Counted from the first letter of the stretch, positions 34,727-47,094 are shown. The stretch is DNA of 64,000 nucleotides from Corylus avellana (GCF_901000735.1 NC_081542.1:39661321-39725320), one strand, 5' to 3'. The notes: generated by a model not told the origin, from the sequence alone. A program made the numbers and translations.

Positions 34727-35248
34727 TTTACTATAATAAATATCTAGTTCGTAAACCTAACTTGCCCCAATGTTCTTTTTAAAGTTTAAAATTTTCTAAG
34801 TTAGTGTATCAAACTTTTAATTTTTTTTTTTAATGTCTCTCATTACTTAGAATTTTCTGTTAAATCTCAAAAAAATTTCCAAAATACCCCCTTTTTTCTA
34901 ATTTTTTTTTTTTTTTTTTTTTTTTTTGGCAATGATTGAGGGCTTGAGGCATGGATATTTTTGCAAATACCGTTAAATTCAAACCATTGCCTTAATCTTT
35001 GTAATTTTTTCTAAAATAAATAGGGGTATTTTGAAAAAAGTTAATGAAACAGTGAGATTGCAAACAATTGAAAGATGGATATATTAAATTGAGAGAATTG
35101 AACTTTAGAAGCTAGGGACATTGCAAAAAATGATGACAATTCAGGAGGATTAAGTAAAACTTTCTCTAAATAGTTTATATCTTTCTTGAAAAGAAAAAAT
35201 TAGGTATGTACTGAAATTAATTTTCACATTGAATCATTATTAAATTTA
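34727..35248. other. AT-rich DNA, no gene
   Basis: T-runs at about 34902-34927. Patches such as 'aatacccccttttt' against 'aaataggggtatttt' (about 34882 and 35015) suggest a decayed foldback element cut by the gap. The last nine bases are the TSD of the next MITE. Confidence 0.35.
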
Positions 35249-35680
35249 GGAAAAACTTCACAAAAGACTCATGAACTACCATGCGATTTAAAAAAAATAA
35301 AAAAATAAAAAATTTCAAAAACCTAAATTTCAAAACTTCTCAATTTCATCTCCCAAACTTTCAATTTGATGCAATATTCTATCCCCTCCATTAGTTTTGG
35401 ATGTTAAAAGTAATGAAATGACCTTTATATATACCCCTAAAACTTTTATACAATTCTAAATTTACTCTTAATTTCAAATTAAAAATTAAAAAAGAAAACG
35501 AAAAATTGATTGGTAATTTAGTCTTTTTAGTGGTTTCCGTTGGGGTTTAACGGCAAAAATTGACGATATGGGGTCAATTGCATCACATTGAAAGTTCAGG
35601 AGTGCAATTGGGAGTTTTTGAAATTTGTACAGCCTTCTCAAAATGCTTGGTAGTTTAAGAATCCTAGGTGAAGTTATCCC
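35249..35680. mobile_element. MULE-type MITE, 432 bp
   Basis: Inverted ends GGAAAAACTTCACAAAAGAC and (inverse of the right end) GGGATAACTTCACCTAGGAT, with further mirrored blocks (aaactaccaa; gaactttcaat). Perfect 9-bp duplication TTAAATTTA at 35240-35248 and 35681-35689. Diverged relative of the element at 4845-5241, sharing the ACTTCAC word near the ends. Confidence 0.7.
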
Positions 35681-35689
35681 TTAAATTTA

Positions 35690-36616
35690 CTATTAAGTAA
35701 TAAAATTATCCATGTAAACTTTTATATTTATATTACTCTTTTAATTTGTTTTTTTTTTTTTTTTTTTCTGAATACTTGGATTTTTGTATGCATTTTACTC
35801 GTATGATATATATATATATATTAATTGTTGAAAATAGCTTTTTCAATAATGAATATTACTAAAATTCAATTACGCAATCGAATGGAAGGATAGTGGATGA
35901 ATTACTGTTTGGTTGCATATATTGAGAATAATATAGTTAATGCTATTTGTAATGAGGAAATTATGCAACAATCTCAAAATATAAAAACTCATTGAGAACA
36001 CTAAATAAATTAACGCTAGGCATGAAAAGAAAATTATAAGTTACATTTATATGCGTGTATGTGTGAGGAAATGTGAATGGTGAAGTCCATAGAGATTTTA
36101 ACATCATTTAGAAAGAAGCAACCTATACTATATGCCATAAACACATTCTTTTATGCTTCCCCATTCCATGAAATAAGAGTCTTAAGTATTTGACTCTAAT
36201 ATATATTATCGTTAGGTTATTCTTCCCAATAATATTCAATAAGAAGAGGACGAGTTTTTGACTTTAAAAGAGGAAAACTCTATTAGTAAATATAGTATAA
36301 TAATTTTGGTTAAATGATTAAACACACAATTCGCATAAATTTTAGTTTTTAAAGATAAATAGCCGCTCATCCATCTTCATATAAAATCATATTCCCACTA
36401 CATACAAGTTGAAGTTAAAACTTCATTGTGTTGAGTTCTATTTATTGATGAGGAATCTTGCGAATTGTGAAGAATAAAGAAGCCATCTAAAGATAGAAGG
36501 AAATCTCTACGTTACTCCCAACTTAATTCAATGTTCATCCTTCAAAAAGAAAAAATTCAATGTTCATGGAGCACCATTTAATGATTGTTTTCAAGCAATA
36601 AAAAAGTTATGCTTGC

Positions 36617-36661
<45 letters not shown>

Positions 36662-37280
36662 AATTATGGAAAAGAGAAGTAATTAAGTATAAATTTATAC
36701 TCAAAAGCTCCAAAATCAAGTGCACATATTTCATATTATTCATGCATGAATCATGATCATCAAGTACAAACTCTCCGAGAAAAGATTTTCTGCCAATTAT
36801 AAGCATTCAATGATGCTTTGGATCAGGGCCCCCGGCCGGGACTACTTCGTTGGGGCCAATGAGTGCTCTTCTTTGTTCCCTTCAATGCCGAGATTATTTT
36901 GAAAAGTTCCTTAGCAATAGCACCAAAGGCAACTGTTGATATATATATATAAAATTTATTTTCTCTAGCTCAGATCATTTCGTCACCATGTTCACAGAAA
37001 GACAAAATGTCAAAAGTTGGAGACAGAAAGGGTTTGATTTATTTGGTCAAAATAAGTGAATCTTTTGCAGAATTTGAACCTTGTTTCACGAACAAGACAG
37101 AGGGGGAAAAAGATTAGGGGATGGTTAAAAATGATGTCTTTAATTATCTTACCCACAAATATAGATATGATCAAACTCTCATGACTTGGATCGACTGCTT
37201 TTGCACGTAGCTACCCAAATATTGAGCATGCCATTGGAGAAACAAAAGGAAGACTTTAAATTGAAGATTCCAATGCCATT
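35690..37280. other. AT-rich intergenic DNA with (TA)n microsatellite
   Basis: No gene recognised. 36619-36659 is a (TA)20 microsatellite. A short GC-richer patch at about 36826-36870 (gggcccccggccggg) stands out but has no homologue in the window. Confidence 0.5.
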
Positions 37281-37723
37281 GGAAATATATCTATATATAT
37301 ATAAGAGTTCCGATCTCTTTGCTGCCTTGATGTACACCTTCTCTCTTTTTCTCCCCCTGAGTATAGTCTTGCTCTTCTCCTCTTTGCTTACCCCCTGTTA
37401 TCCTTTCTCTGTGTCAAGAGTCTAGCTGCTTTAGGATCCTCCACCCCGTCGGTACAGTTTCAAGTGACCACCCCGTCACCTCAGTTTGCGAACCTGTAAG
37501 TCCCGTTGAAAGCCTGGGTTTGGCGTGTTAGGGCATTAAGTAGGTGCTGAGGGCTAGGCCAAGGGTATGCGTCACCTGTACGGCAGGCCAAGGGTATGCG
37601 TGGATAGTAGAGCGTCTAGGAAGGACATGCTTAGAGAGTTTAACCAGTGAGTGAGTACCTAGGATGAGATCCTTTAAGACTTCACCCAGTGTGTGACTTT
37701 GAGTTTAGTTTGTGTGTCAAAAA
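37281..37723 (+). promoter_or_regulatory. Promoter and leader of the movement-protein-like element
   Basis: A TATA-box-like tatatatataag at about 37292-37304 is followed by a pyrimidine-rich stretch and a leader of about 400 bp that is GC-richer than the flanks. The leader has a 29-bp-spaced direct repeat of aggccaagggtatgcgt (37556-37572, 37585-37601) and a repeat of ccaccccgtc at about 37440 and 37469. I see no LTR ends and no tRNA primer-binding site. The role as promoter is inferred from position. Confidence 0.4.
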
Positions 37724-38704
37724 TGTGGAGATCTAATTCTTCTGTTAGCTCTAATTCCAGTTTGCCATCGGACGTGGTTAACTATGAAAATATTTTGGTT
37801 GATGGTGATAATGATTTCAGTAAGTGGAACATCCCTAAGCTGGACGCTAAGGATGTCTACAACACTACTTGGTTTCAGTCTTCTTTTAAAATTCAATATT
37901 CTGTCAAAACTGTTGAACAAACCTTTCCGGTTTCGGGTAATAATCAGACTATTACCTTGTTCAAAAAGAGATTTGTTAATGATGCTCTTGCTAAAAAAAT
38001 ACAGATTTTTCAATATTGGTTATGTCCAAGTTGCAGTCAAGCCATTGACTCGACTCGGTATTAATGCTTCTGTTTTGCTTTGTTTGCGTGATGCTCGTTT
38101 TCTTGATTTTAAAACCAGCATTATTGGCATGATTCAGTCATCATTGTTTGGTGGTCCTGTCCACTTTGATGTTTTTCCAAATATGTCTCTTTCTTTAACT
38201 GATGTTCATATTCTGAAAGCTCTAACGCTGAATATACTCACATCAGGTTATAATATGGAAGAAGGTAGCCAATCTATTGCTATCATCTACCGTATTTATT
38301 ATAAATTGATGAAAACAAATCTTGATCCAAGAGCTGTGATTAAGAATACAGGCGAATCGACTGATGTCGACGAATCCCTTAACGATTCTCCTCATCCTGA
38401 TCCCACAGTTAATCCTGGTTTGAAACTCAAAGGAATTTCTACCGATTCCCAAGTTTCGTCTACTTTTTATTCCATTAAAAATCATCCCCTAACGGATGAC
38501 GATCGTGGATCTCTCTCTCCTTCTGCTTCTGATTTTGTTGCTCCTATTCCCCCAAGTTTTCCTCATCAGTGTAATGTTATCACTGCTCATATCAGAGATT
38601 TCTTCTCTGTCATTGATTGGTCTGCTTTGAACAAAGATTTTTCTTCAAAAGAAAATCGTGAGTTGCGGCATGCTTACCGTGCCAAATATTCTCAAAAGGA
38701 ATGA
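37724..38704 (+). pseudogene. Movement-protein-like ORF (30K superfamily), frameshifted
   Basis: The start codon at 37723-37725 follows the leader. The first frame ends at 38064 because of a frameshift in an A-run near 37994-38000. The second frame (open from before 37994 to the TGA at 38702-38704) carries the part I recognise: a conserved LRDARFLDFK-like stretch and GPVHFDVFP, as in the 30K movement proteins encoded by caulimovirids and by related endogenous elements in plant genomes. The C-terminal part is hydrophilic. In viruses such proteins widen plasmodesmata; here the frame is broken and no such function is expected. Assignment rests on remembered family patterns and needs a profile search. 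Confidence 0.55.
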
Positions 38705-39880
38705 GATCGTATCAAGGTCAAATGGACCGAGACTATGATCGAGTCCCAAACTCACATCTTGTTTTTTGATTTTCTCCAAAAACATTTTCCTGACGATAAT
38801 GTTTTGAACGTTGTCAAAAAGAAGTTTGTCAAAGAGGATAAATCTGTCATCAGAGCTTCTCATCCTCCTGTTGAAAACACTCTTCTTGATGTCAACAATA
38901 TGGTTGTTAAATGTTCCCCTTTCAAAACTCATGATAAGGACCCTATCACTAACGATAGGAGAATCATTGAGCAAAACAATTTTATTTCCGAATCCATTCA
39001 TATCATAGGACAACAGTTAGATCGGATTGAAGAAAAACTCCCCTCTTCTTCCTCTGTTTTAAAGCCTTGTCCCTCCATCCCACTTGATCAGATCCCCCTT
39101 GATTTTCTTGGCGAACCTGTAACCCATACTTCATGTGTTTTTGGAAAATCCCCCCTAATTGTCCAGTCAGATTCTTCTACCTTCCGTGGGTATATTCCTC
39201 CTGCTCCGGATTCCCAAACGGAACCCAGTTCCCACTCTGGTTCTCAAACGGAACCAATTTCTAATCCTATTGTCCTATCTTTCCCTTGGATCACTTTACC
39301 TTTTTCTCAATATTTGTTTTCCTCCCAAGATCTTTCAAGAACCCCTGGGCAACTGGCCCATAACTATTTTCCTGCTCAATTTCATTGGATACCTGAACAT
39401 CCTCTGAAAGATTTGTCATTTTTTACTGATATTTTGATCAAAACCAAATCTGTCAAATTTAGGACTATTCCCAAAAAAGACAACCCTCTAACGGCTGTCG
39501 GGACTATTGCCTATATTGTCAAATTCATTTCTGTTGAAGAATGGGGTTCTCACCCATCTCAGCTTCTCCCCTCTTCCAATTCTCCAATTCCCTTTTCATA
39601 TTATGACTATGTCAATGCCTGGTTTCGTTTTATGCTTTACCAGAACCCTGAGTCCAAACACTTCTGGTTTATTACTTTCATTGAAGATTTCAATTGCCTA
39701 CTTCCCCCTTGGTTCAAACATTGGTGGGATTATTTTGGCCTAACAATTGATATTCTTCCTGATCCCCTTGTTTATGCTTTTCACCTGTTCTCCTCTCATG
39801 TGACCTGTAAAGGTTTTATTGCCGTCTCCTATTTTCCTCCAAACTTTCAAACTTTCATTGGATCCCTGAACATCCTTTGA
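38705..39880 (+). pseudogene. Continuation ORF of the element: hydrophilic linker and first WW-type domain copy
   Basis: Same frame as the movement-protein-like part, after the TGA at 38702. A Ser/Pro-rich linker to about 39370 is followed by a domain starting FHWIPEHPLKDL (39380), with EEWGSHPS and a Trp-rich core PPWFKHWWDYFG. I do not recognise the family. The frame ends at 39880 when it runs into the second copy of the domain. Confidence 0.5.
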
Positions 39881-40776
39881 AAAATTTGGCTTATTATTCT
39901 GCTATCCTGAAACAAACAGGTTCTGTTTTCTTCAAGGCTATTCCTGACAAGATTAACCCCCAGAAAACAATTTACCACAGTGTTTATTTCAAGAAAGTTA
40001 TTTCTGAAAAAGAATGGGGTACTCACCCCTCTGCTTCCAGGTCCCTTAACGGGTTTAACATTCCTTGTAATTGTTATGATTACATTGATGCTCATTTTAA
40101 ATTTCTACTTCATCAAACCTCGAAATTTGAACATTCTTGGTTTGTCAGTTTTGATAAAGACTTCTATGGTATCCTTCCCCTTTGGTTCTCCAGGTGGTGG
40201 AACCAATTTGGTCTTCTCCCAGATATTCTCCCTCTCCAACTTGTTGATGCTTTTCAGTTGTTTAAAAACCACTTCAAGGTTGATGCTTATGGAGCTAAGT
40301 TTCCGACTATGCTTCATTTTGTTAAAAAATTCAAGATTCCTTGGATTCTGAGATGGCAATACCACCTCTCGGAAGACAAAATTCAAAGACACTGGTATAT
40401 CAAATGGTGGGATAAATGCTCACTAAACGATTCCATTGTCCTTGCTGTTAAAAACATGGCTCACGCCCCCAAGGCCCTTCCTGCCCCAAAGGCGTCTACT
40501 CTGTCCAATTTGTTGATTCCCCCCAGTGCTTTCTCCTCTCCAAAACGAGAAAAAGAAAGTTCCCCTGCTTCCTCCCATTCGGCCTCTTCAAGTTCTTCAA
40601 AGAAGAATTCTTCCAAGAAGAAAGAAATAGTCGAAGCCCTACTTGCTGCCCTGGAGAACTTAGACGATGAAGAAGACAAGACGTCTAAACCATCTGCTGA
40701 AAAACCTATCCAGGTCCCTCCTTATTTTGAAGACTCACAAGACTACTATCCCTACCCAGGGGTCGAAGACATGTGA
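39853..40776 (+). pseudogene. Second copy of the Trp-rich domain and acidic Ser/Lys tail
   Basis: Starts again with FHWIPEHPLKNL at 39853, 473 bp after the first copy, in another frame. It repeats the pattern EKEWGTHPS and PLWFSRWWNQFG. The copies are clearly homologous but well diverged. A segment with IPWILRWQYH and HWYIKWWDKC follows, then a low-complexity Ser/Lys-rich and acidic tail to TGA at 40774-40776. No reverse transcriptase, protease or RNase H is seen before the gap at 40864. Function unknown. Confidence 0.5.
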
Positions 40777-40863
40777 ATGATTGGGCCCCTAACGGCCCTC
40801 AAAATTCAGTTTTATCTGGCCTCTCAAATGGCTAGTTTTCTCAGGTTTTCCCAAGACTGGCTC

Positions 40864-40963
40864 NNNNNNNNNNNNNNNNNNNNNNNNNNNNNNNNNNNNN
40901 NNNNNNNNNNNNNNNNNNNNNNNNNNNNNNNNNNNNNNNNNNNNNNNNNNNNNNNNNNNNNNN
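40864..40963. other. Assembly gap, 100 N
   Basis: Exactly 100 N. It cuts off whatever follows the movement-protein-like element, where a pol region would be expected. Confidence 0.95.
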
Positions 40964-41013
40964 TGCATTGAATATTAATTATTATCCCGATCTTTAAAAA
41001 AATTAGGAAGCTA

Positions 41014-42688
41014 TGTAACATCCCGATATTTCTCTTCTTTTCTTTGTAAACAAATCGAGTGTTACGCTGAAATAATCTCACAAAGCGAAAAAACTAAAAT
41101 TATCAAAACAAAATAATACCGTTAAAAATACTTTTCTTTATACAAAAATACCCAAAGCTATGTCTTACAAGGCATTTATATAAATCTATCCGACAGTTTA
41201 AATTCTAGACAAAACTTAACCAACTTGGAATCTCTATACATCTCAATATGAATCTTTAATCACAACTGTATAATTACATTGACTTTCCATTCCTGCAAGC
41301 ATTATAAAAACTGTAAAGTAATGAGTCAATTGATTCACGATAATATAAATCACTGTTGAAGCAATTATATCAAAAGGCCAGATATTTAATAAAACTATAA
41401 ATATCTATATTATTGAATATCAATATCATACTCAGCAAGTAAGAATACTTACTGTGGGTTATATGAATGAATCATCAAAGGTAATTACTTGTTAAAACTC
41501 ATTCTGCTGTAGTTAATCTTTAATCAAAATTTCCCAATTACTAACTCTCTCGGTCTCTCGCCCAACTCTTTTTCTTTCTTCCTCTCAGGGTGTGTTTGGG
41601 AGTGCGTTTTTTAAAAAATAATCTGCGATTTTAAACCAAATCGCAACTTTAGGGTGTTTGGGATTGCGATTTTAAAAACGCAAATTTTAAAATCGCAAAA
41701 AAATCTGCGATTTCCATAAGCTGATTAGAGGGTGCTTATTTGAAAAAGTGCGAATTTAAAACAAAATCACGATTTCTATTAAAAAGATATTTGGCGCAAT
41801 ACTTACCTTTTTTAGAACATGAATGAAAAAAATACCAAGAATACCCACATAAAATATATTAAAACCCTTCTTTTCTCTTTTTTTTTTTTCCTTCATCCTC
41901 TGTGTCTTGTTCATCCTTATTGGTAATTTGGTCATGAAACCGCAATTATATGCTAATGTTATCCAAACACTCAATTGATAAAAAAAGTACTTTTTAGTAT
42001 GTTTTACCAAACGCCTGTACAATTTTAAAAAGTAGCAATTTTAAAAACGCAATTTTTAAAATCGCACTTATTGAAATCGCACTCCCAAATGGGCCCTCAA
42101 TCTCCTTTCTCTGACTTATCTCAATCTATCACTCTCCCTCTTCTCTGGTTCGATTGAGGCAAGAAAGAGCGACTTAAATAGGCAAGAGGGAGGAAAGAAA
42201 AACAAAAGAAAAGAAAAATATTGGGGTTGTACGTGACGAGTAAAAAAAAGAAGAAATTCTCTCTTTCCCACTACAATACAACACGGTCACCAAGGCAAAC
42301 ACTACAATTTATTAAAAACAAATCTAATAAAATCTCCAATACTATTTTCACCTAATTTCCCTTAAAAATCTGAATCTCACAAATTCCTCACTCATAAAAT
42401 TAATCACCAATTATTACAATCATACTCCAAATTATATCAATCAATCATCAATTATCATAACTCTTAAATCTCCCAATAAAATAACCAACATCATAATATA
42501 ATAACCTCAAATCAATATTCATTCCAATAATATTCATAAGATCTAATAAATTCCCCAAGAATAAATATTATTACCTAATATCATCAATAAATATCTCCAC
42601 CTCAAAAGAAATATCATTACCTAATATGAATAATATATCATCAAATAAATATCTCTAAAATAAGACTTTAAAAATCTGAGACGCTACA
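41014..42688 (-). mobile_element. Solo LTR (about 1.17 kb) with a nested MITE
   Basis: Begins TGTAACATCCCGATATTTC and ends GAGACGCTACA, so TG...CA on both strands; on the minus strand it starts TGTAGCGTCTCAGA. A 5-bp duplication AGCTA lies at 41009-41013 and 42689-42693. The paralogous sequence at 60725-60740 has one AGCTA and no insertion. No internal retrotransposon genes, so it is a solo LTR left by LTR-LTR recombination. Length is inflated by the 509-bp MITE at 41588. Confidence 0.8.
41588..42096. mobile_element. MITE nested in the solo LTR (PIF/Harbinger-like)
   Basis: Termini GGGTGTGTTTGGGAGTGCG and CGCACTCCCAAATGGGCCC are inverted, with mirrored gcgattttaaa / tttaaaatcgc blocks inside. 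The flanking TCA at 41585-41587 and 42097-42099 would be a 3-bp TSD. The end sequence fits Tourist/PIF-type elements. Confidence 0.65.
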
Positions 42689-42693
42689 AGCTA

Positions 42694-43478
42694 CATCACC
42701 CAGGAGACCAGCATAGTCATTTTGTGATGCAATGGATGTTAGTGAGGCAAATCACAAGTGTAGATTGTGTCTCTAATGCAAATTGTGTATGCTTAATTTT
42801 AAGGGTAAATATATTATAAATTTCTGAGTTAACGCACTAAAACTGCAAAATCCCTCAGGTTTTTTTTTTTTTTTTTTCCTTGGTCAATCGAAAATGCAAC
42901 AAAATCCTTACCATTAGATTTTTTTCCAAAGGTTTAACGGGTGTCATTTCCATGGAAAAGTACCGTTTTGCCACGTCAGTATATTAATTTTTTATTAATT
43001 TAATTTAAAAATTAAATCTAAAAAAAAAATAAAAAAATAAAAAATGAAGGATTGCTGGAAAGATAAATCAATGGATTATAAACAAAGGGCATGCTACATA
43101 GATTGTCACGGTGTAAAGAAATCACTTTCTTTTCGTATATATATATATATATATTTTTTTTTCTGGGCATTGATAAGACATCACTTGTTCACCTTATAGG
43201 ACTTTTTCTTCCCAAAACAAGAAGACATTTCAAAAAAACAAAGCTGGAGGTCTATTTATGTTAGATGGGAAGAGACTTTCAGGGTTCGGCCGGCCAAAGA
43301 CTTTGTTGCCAAAAGACTTTCTCAGCCAGGGGGTACCGCCGCCAGTGTGTGTCAAGGACTCCAGAATTTGTGTTTTAAAAATTCTAACTTCACAGTTCAC
43401 ACCCTAATACTCTATCTTGCTCTACCTCGCACAATATTTCACAAATACTCGATCTGCTTCCCTTCTCCAGCCATTCCC
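42694..43478 (+). promoter_or_regulatory. Duplicated 5' flank and promoter of E
   Basis: Nearly the same as 60734-61493 upstream of H: gcaatggatgttagtgag, then T-run, then gggcatgctacatagattgt, the block gggttcggccggccaaaga, and the leader ctcgcacaatatttcacaaa. Contains an (AT)n stretch at 43137-43154. E and H therefore come from one recent duplication. Confidence 0.6.
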
Positions 43479-45650
43479 ATGAAGCTTCATAGCGGCAACT
43501 TCCGTGCATTATGCATTGCATACCTTGGTGTCATTCTTCTCTTTTCTATAAGCCTACTTTATTGCTACACTCGAAGTACTCCAGCTTGCATTTAATAATT
43601 TGGTGGGAAATATTCCGGATGAAATAGGTCGTTTGCAAAGGTTAGTTTACCTCACAGTTGTGGGCAACAATTTGTTTGGTACGTTCCCTTCTTCCCTTTA
43701 CAATATATCAACTCTGAGGTTCATGCAAGTCGGAGGTAACCAACTTAATGGCACTGTTCCAGCCAATATGGGCCTCACTCTCTCTAATCTCCAAATTTTG
43801 AACATATATAATAACGAATTCTCTGGTCCAATCCCAGTTTCACTATCCAATGTTTCTCGGCTTAAAATAGTTGATCTCTCCTATAACAATTTCATGGGAC
43901 AAGTTCCAACTGATCTGGGAAACTTGCTAAATATCCGGTGGATAGCTGTTGCTAGAAATTCTTTTGGGGGTAATTCAGCCAATGACTTGGATTTCTTAAC
44001 ATGTTTGGAAAACTGCACCAAATTGGAAAATCTAGATGTTTCTTATAACAATTTTGGAGGCAGTTTACCTGATTCTATAGGAAATTTGTCTAAGCAACTC
44101 AGTGCTTTCTATATTCAAGATGATCAAATATCTGGAATTATTCCTACAGCATTGGAGAATCTCATCAACTTAAGTCTTCTCAACATGTGGAAAAATCTGT
44201 TAACAGGCATCATTCCCTCTTACCTTGGGAAGTAACAAAAGCTGCAAGGATTGTATTTTTATGGAAATAGACTGTCTGGACGCAAATTATATTAAACCAT
44301 ATTCTCTAGGCAACCTGACTCAATTGGTTGAACTTTCCTTATCACAAATTGGAAGGAAGCATTCCATCAAGTTTTGGAAACTGCAAAAGTTTGCAGATCT
44401 TAGATATTTCAAAAAATAATCTTAGCAGAGCCATACCAAAAACGAGTCTTTCTTCCCAATTACTAGCACTCGACTTATCACATAACGGGCATCCTACCTA
44501 TGGAAATAGGCAATTTGAAAAATATTTATTATTTGGATGTCTTTGAAAATAATTTGTTTGGTGAGATTCCTAAATCCATCGGAGATTGCTTGAGTTTGAA
44601 GAACCTTTACTTGCTGGGTAATTCATTTCAAGGCAACATACCTCCATCTTTGGCATCCTTGACAGACCTTCAATATGCAAATCTTTCACGAAACAATTTG
44701 TCGGGATTAATTCCTACAGATCTACAGAAAGTTTCTGTTCCACTATATTTGAATCTTTCATTTAATAATTTGGTGGGCGAAGTACCAACTGAAGGAGTCT
44801 TCCGAAATGCAAGTGCAATATTAATGATAGGAAATAAAAAGCTTTGTGGAGGTATTCCAGAACTGCAACTATAAACATGCGATGTCAAAGTTATGAAGCA
44901 AGGAAAATCCCATGCATTCAAATTATCAATTATATTTGTTAGTGGGGTTTTATGTTTCATCATATTTTCAGCATTTCTTGTCCTTTATAGGCGGAGAAAA
45001 TCAAAAAAAGAATCATCCTCTACAATCCAAAAAACCAACAAACTTTCAAATGTTTCATACAAGGAGCTCTATCAAATGACTACCGGATTTTCTCCTAGTA
45101 ATTTAATTGGATTCGGTGGTTTTGGCTCCATATATAAAGGAATTCTTGATCAGGAAAAAAGGATGGTTGCTGTGAAAGTATTGAACCTTCAACAAAAAGG
45201 AGCTTCCAAGAGTTTCATGGCTGAATACAATGTCTTAAGAAATATACGCCATCGGAATCTTTTTAAGATCCTAACTTGTTACTCCAGCATGGACTACAAC
45301 GTCAATGATTTCAAAGATCTAGTTTACGAATTCATGGAAAATGGAAACTTAGACAAGTGGCTGCACCAAGATATCGACAATGAAAATCGACCAAGACATT
45401 TGAATCTCCTTCAAAGACTAAATATTGCGATTGATGTAGCTTATGCACTACATTATCTTCATGATCAATGTGAAGCACCAATCATTCATTGTGATCTAAA
45501 GCCAAGCAATGTTCTTCTTGATGATGACATGATTGCTAAAGTAAGTGATTTTGGTTTGGCAAAGATCCTTTTTACACTGAACATTGATGTTTCTCATATT
45601 CAAACTAGCAAGTTGGAATGGAGGGTACTATTGGCTATGATCCACCAAGG
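43479..45650 (+). pseudogene. Gene E: LRR-RLK subfamily XII pseudogene, internal deletion, no exon 2
   Basis: Conserved start MKLHSGN and signal peptide, then a jump at about 43575 from the signal peptide to the middle LRRs, so the LRRNT and first LRRs are missing; TAA 43593-43595. LRRs open 43600-44232, TAA 44233-44235, then small deletions near 44280 and 44345 and at 44485, and TAA near 44872. The transmembrane helix and kinase are open from 44893, with GFGGFG, VAVK, HCDLKPSN and DFG. A frameshift near 45618 precedes the splice site, which is also lost (ccaagga where others have ccaggta, 45645-45651). The intron breaks off at about 45820 and no exon 2 follows. Confidence 0.9.
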
Positions 45651-45861
45651 ACATAACTACTTACATCTTATATCCTCTAAATCATGATTTTGTTCAAATT
45701 GAAAGGTCACTGCCCATCATTCTACTATGCTCTACATATTCATTTTAGCCTTGTTGATTTTATTTCCTTAAGTCTCTCAATGCTTAATTATTCTGATAGC
45801 ATGTCAATTAGCTTCTAATTTTATTTATTTACTGCCAAATAAATAAAATAAGAAACTGTTA
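45651..45861. other. Remnant intron of E joined to a 17-18 kb-type flank
   Basis: To about 45820 the sequence is RLK intron. From about 45829 (ttatttactgccaaataaat) it matches 18447 on. This is the breakpoint where exon 2 of E was lost. Confidence 0.5.
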
Positions 45862-46383
45862 GAGTATTCACATTGGTTTATGTATATTTTTATGTAAAAT
45901 GGCTAATCAAAACCAATTTTATCTACCTTAGTTAATTAGTTTTAAAAGACACTATACATCCAATTATCTTTTTTTTTTTTTTATTTTTTTTTATTTTTTT
46001 TTTATTTTTTATCTATATCATTTAAATTTGATTTTTTTTTATAAGGATTGTATTTTCTTTAAAAATCCTATTTTTTCAACTTTTGGAAAAAAAGAGATGT
46101 TGAGAGAGAAATAGTTTGAGAATTTTTTGGAAAAAGAGAGATGTAGAAGAGAAATAGTAGGAGAAAATTTTGGGAAAAGAGAGATGTGGAGAGAGAAATA
46201 ATATATTAATGAATTGATGCGTGAACAGTGTCCCGCCGCTACATGTAGAGGTGAATTGTTCACAAATACAAAAAAAAAGTATTTTGCATTTGAGATGCAT
46301 AACCCAATGTAAAGGGTTTTTTAAGTGTTTTGTTTATTTATTTTAGATAAAAGTAAAAAATGACTAAGCCATTGTGAGTGCTC
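45862..46383. mobile_element. Diverged copy of the TTA-flanked MITE
   Basis: Termini GAGTATTCACATTGG and CCATTGTGAGTGCTC; paralogous to 18480-19026 with the same flank on both sides, so it was duplicated with its surroundings rather than inserted anew. Confidence 0.6.
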
Positions 46384-46846
46384 TTTGGGATGTGTAGCAC
46401 TCATCTATTCATAAAGGGTATCCAAATTTAGGTACCAAAGTGAATTTTTTGTTTTATTTTGTTTTTTGTTTTTGTTTTTTTCTGAATTTTTTCATCCCTC
46501 GGCCAATATCCTAGAGACTTCGAAAACACTGCCTGGGAAGAAAATTTGGGATTCTCAATCAAACTTACTGTCCAAATTGCGCACAGTTTGAGGGGATCCT
46601 CATCAAAAGATTTGACCCACTTCATACGTCGTTGAACTTTTAGTCATGATTGACCCGACAGGGAGAAAGAATTTAGCGTCAAACGTGATACAATACCAAA
46701 CCCAACTAAGGTTTTTCTTCTAAATTTCTATTATTATTATTTTTTTTTTCCAATTTTATATTTTTTTGAAGCCTTGGAAAATTTAAAATTGGCAAGGGGT
46801 AGAACCGAGGATGATTGGGCGAGAGGCGAGATCTTCATTTGGTTTA

Positions 46847-46897
<51 letters not shown>

Positions 46898-47085
46898 AAG
46901 CCTTGGAAAATTTAAAATTGGCAAGGGGTGGAACGGAGGATGATTAATTGGGGAAGAGTCGAGATCTTCATTTGGTTTCTCTCTCTCTATATATATATAT
47001 CTTGAAAACCCTAGCAATGAAAGAGCAGAAAATTTGAAAAATAAAATATAAAAATGGGTTGATTTGAGAAAATAATTAAGGCTAG
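46384..47085. repeat. Paralogue of 19027-19490 with internal duplication and microsatellite
   Basis: Shares blocks such as aaagggtatccaaatttagg and gtcatgattgacccga with 19040-19205. A segment (gaagccttggaaaatttaaa ... gagatcttcatttggttt) is present twice, at about 46769-46843 and 46897-46978, separated by a (TA)n tract at 46844-46895. No gene. Confidence 0.6.
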
Positions 47086-47094
47086 AGCATATTG

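Noticed and set aside
37186..37425. 79-codon ORF upstream of the movement-protein-like ORF
   Set aside because: It crosses the TATA box and leader and has hydrophobic low-complexity content; unlikely to be a gene.
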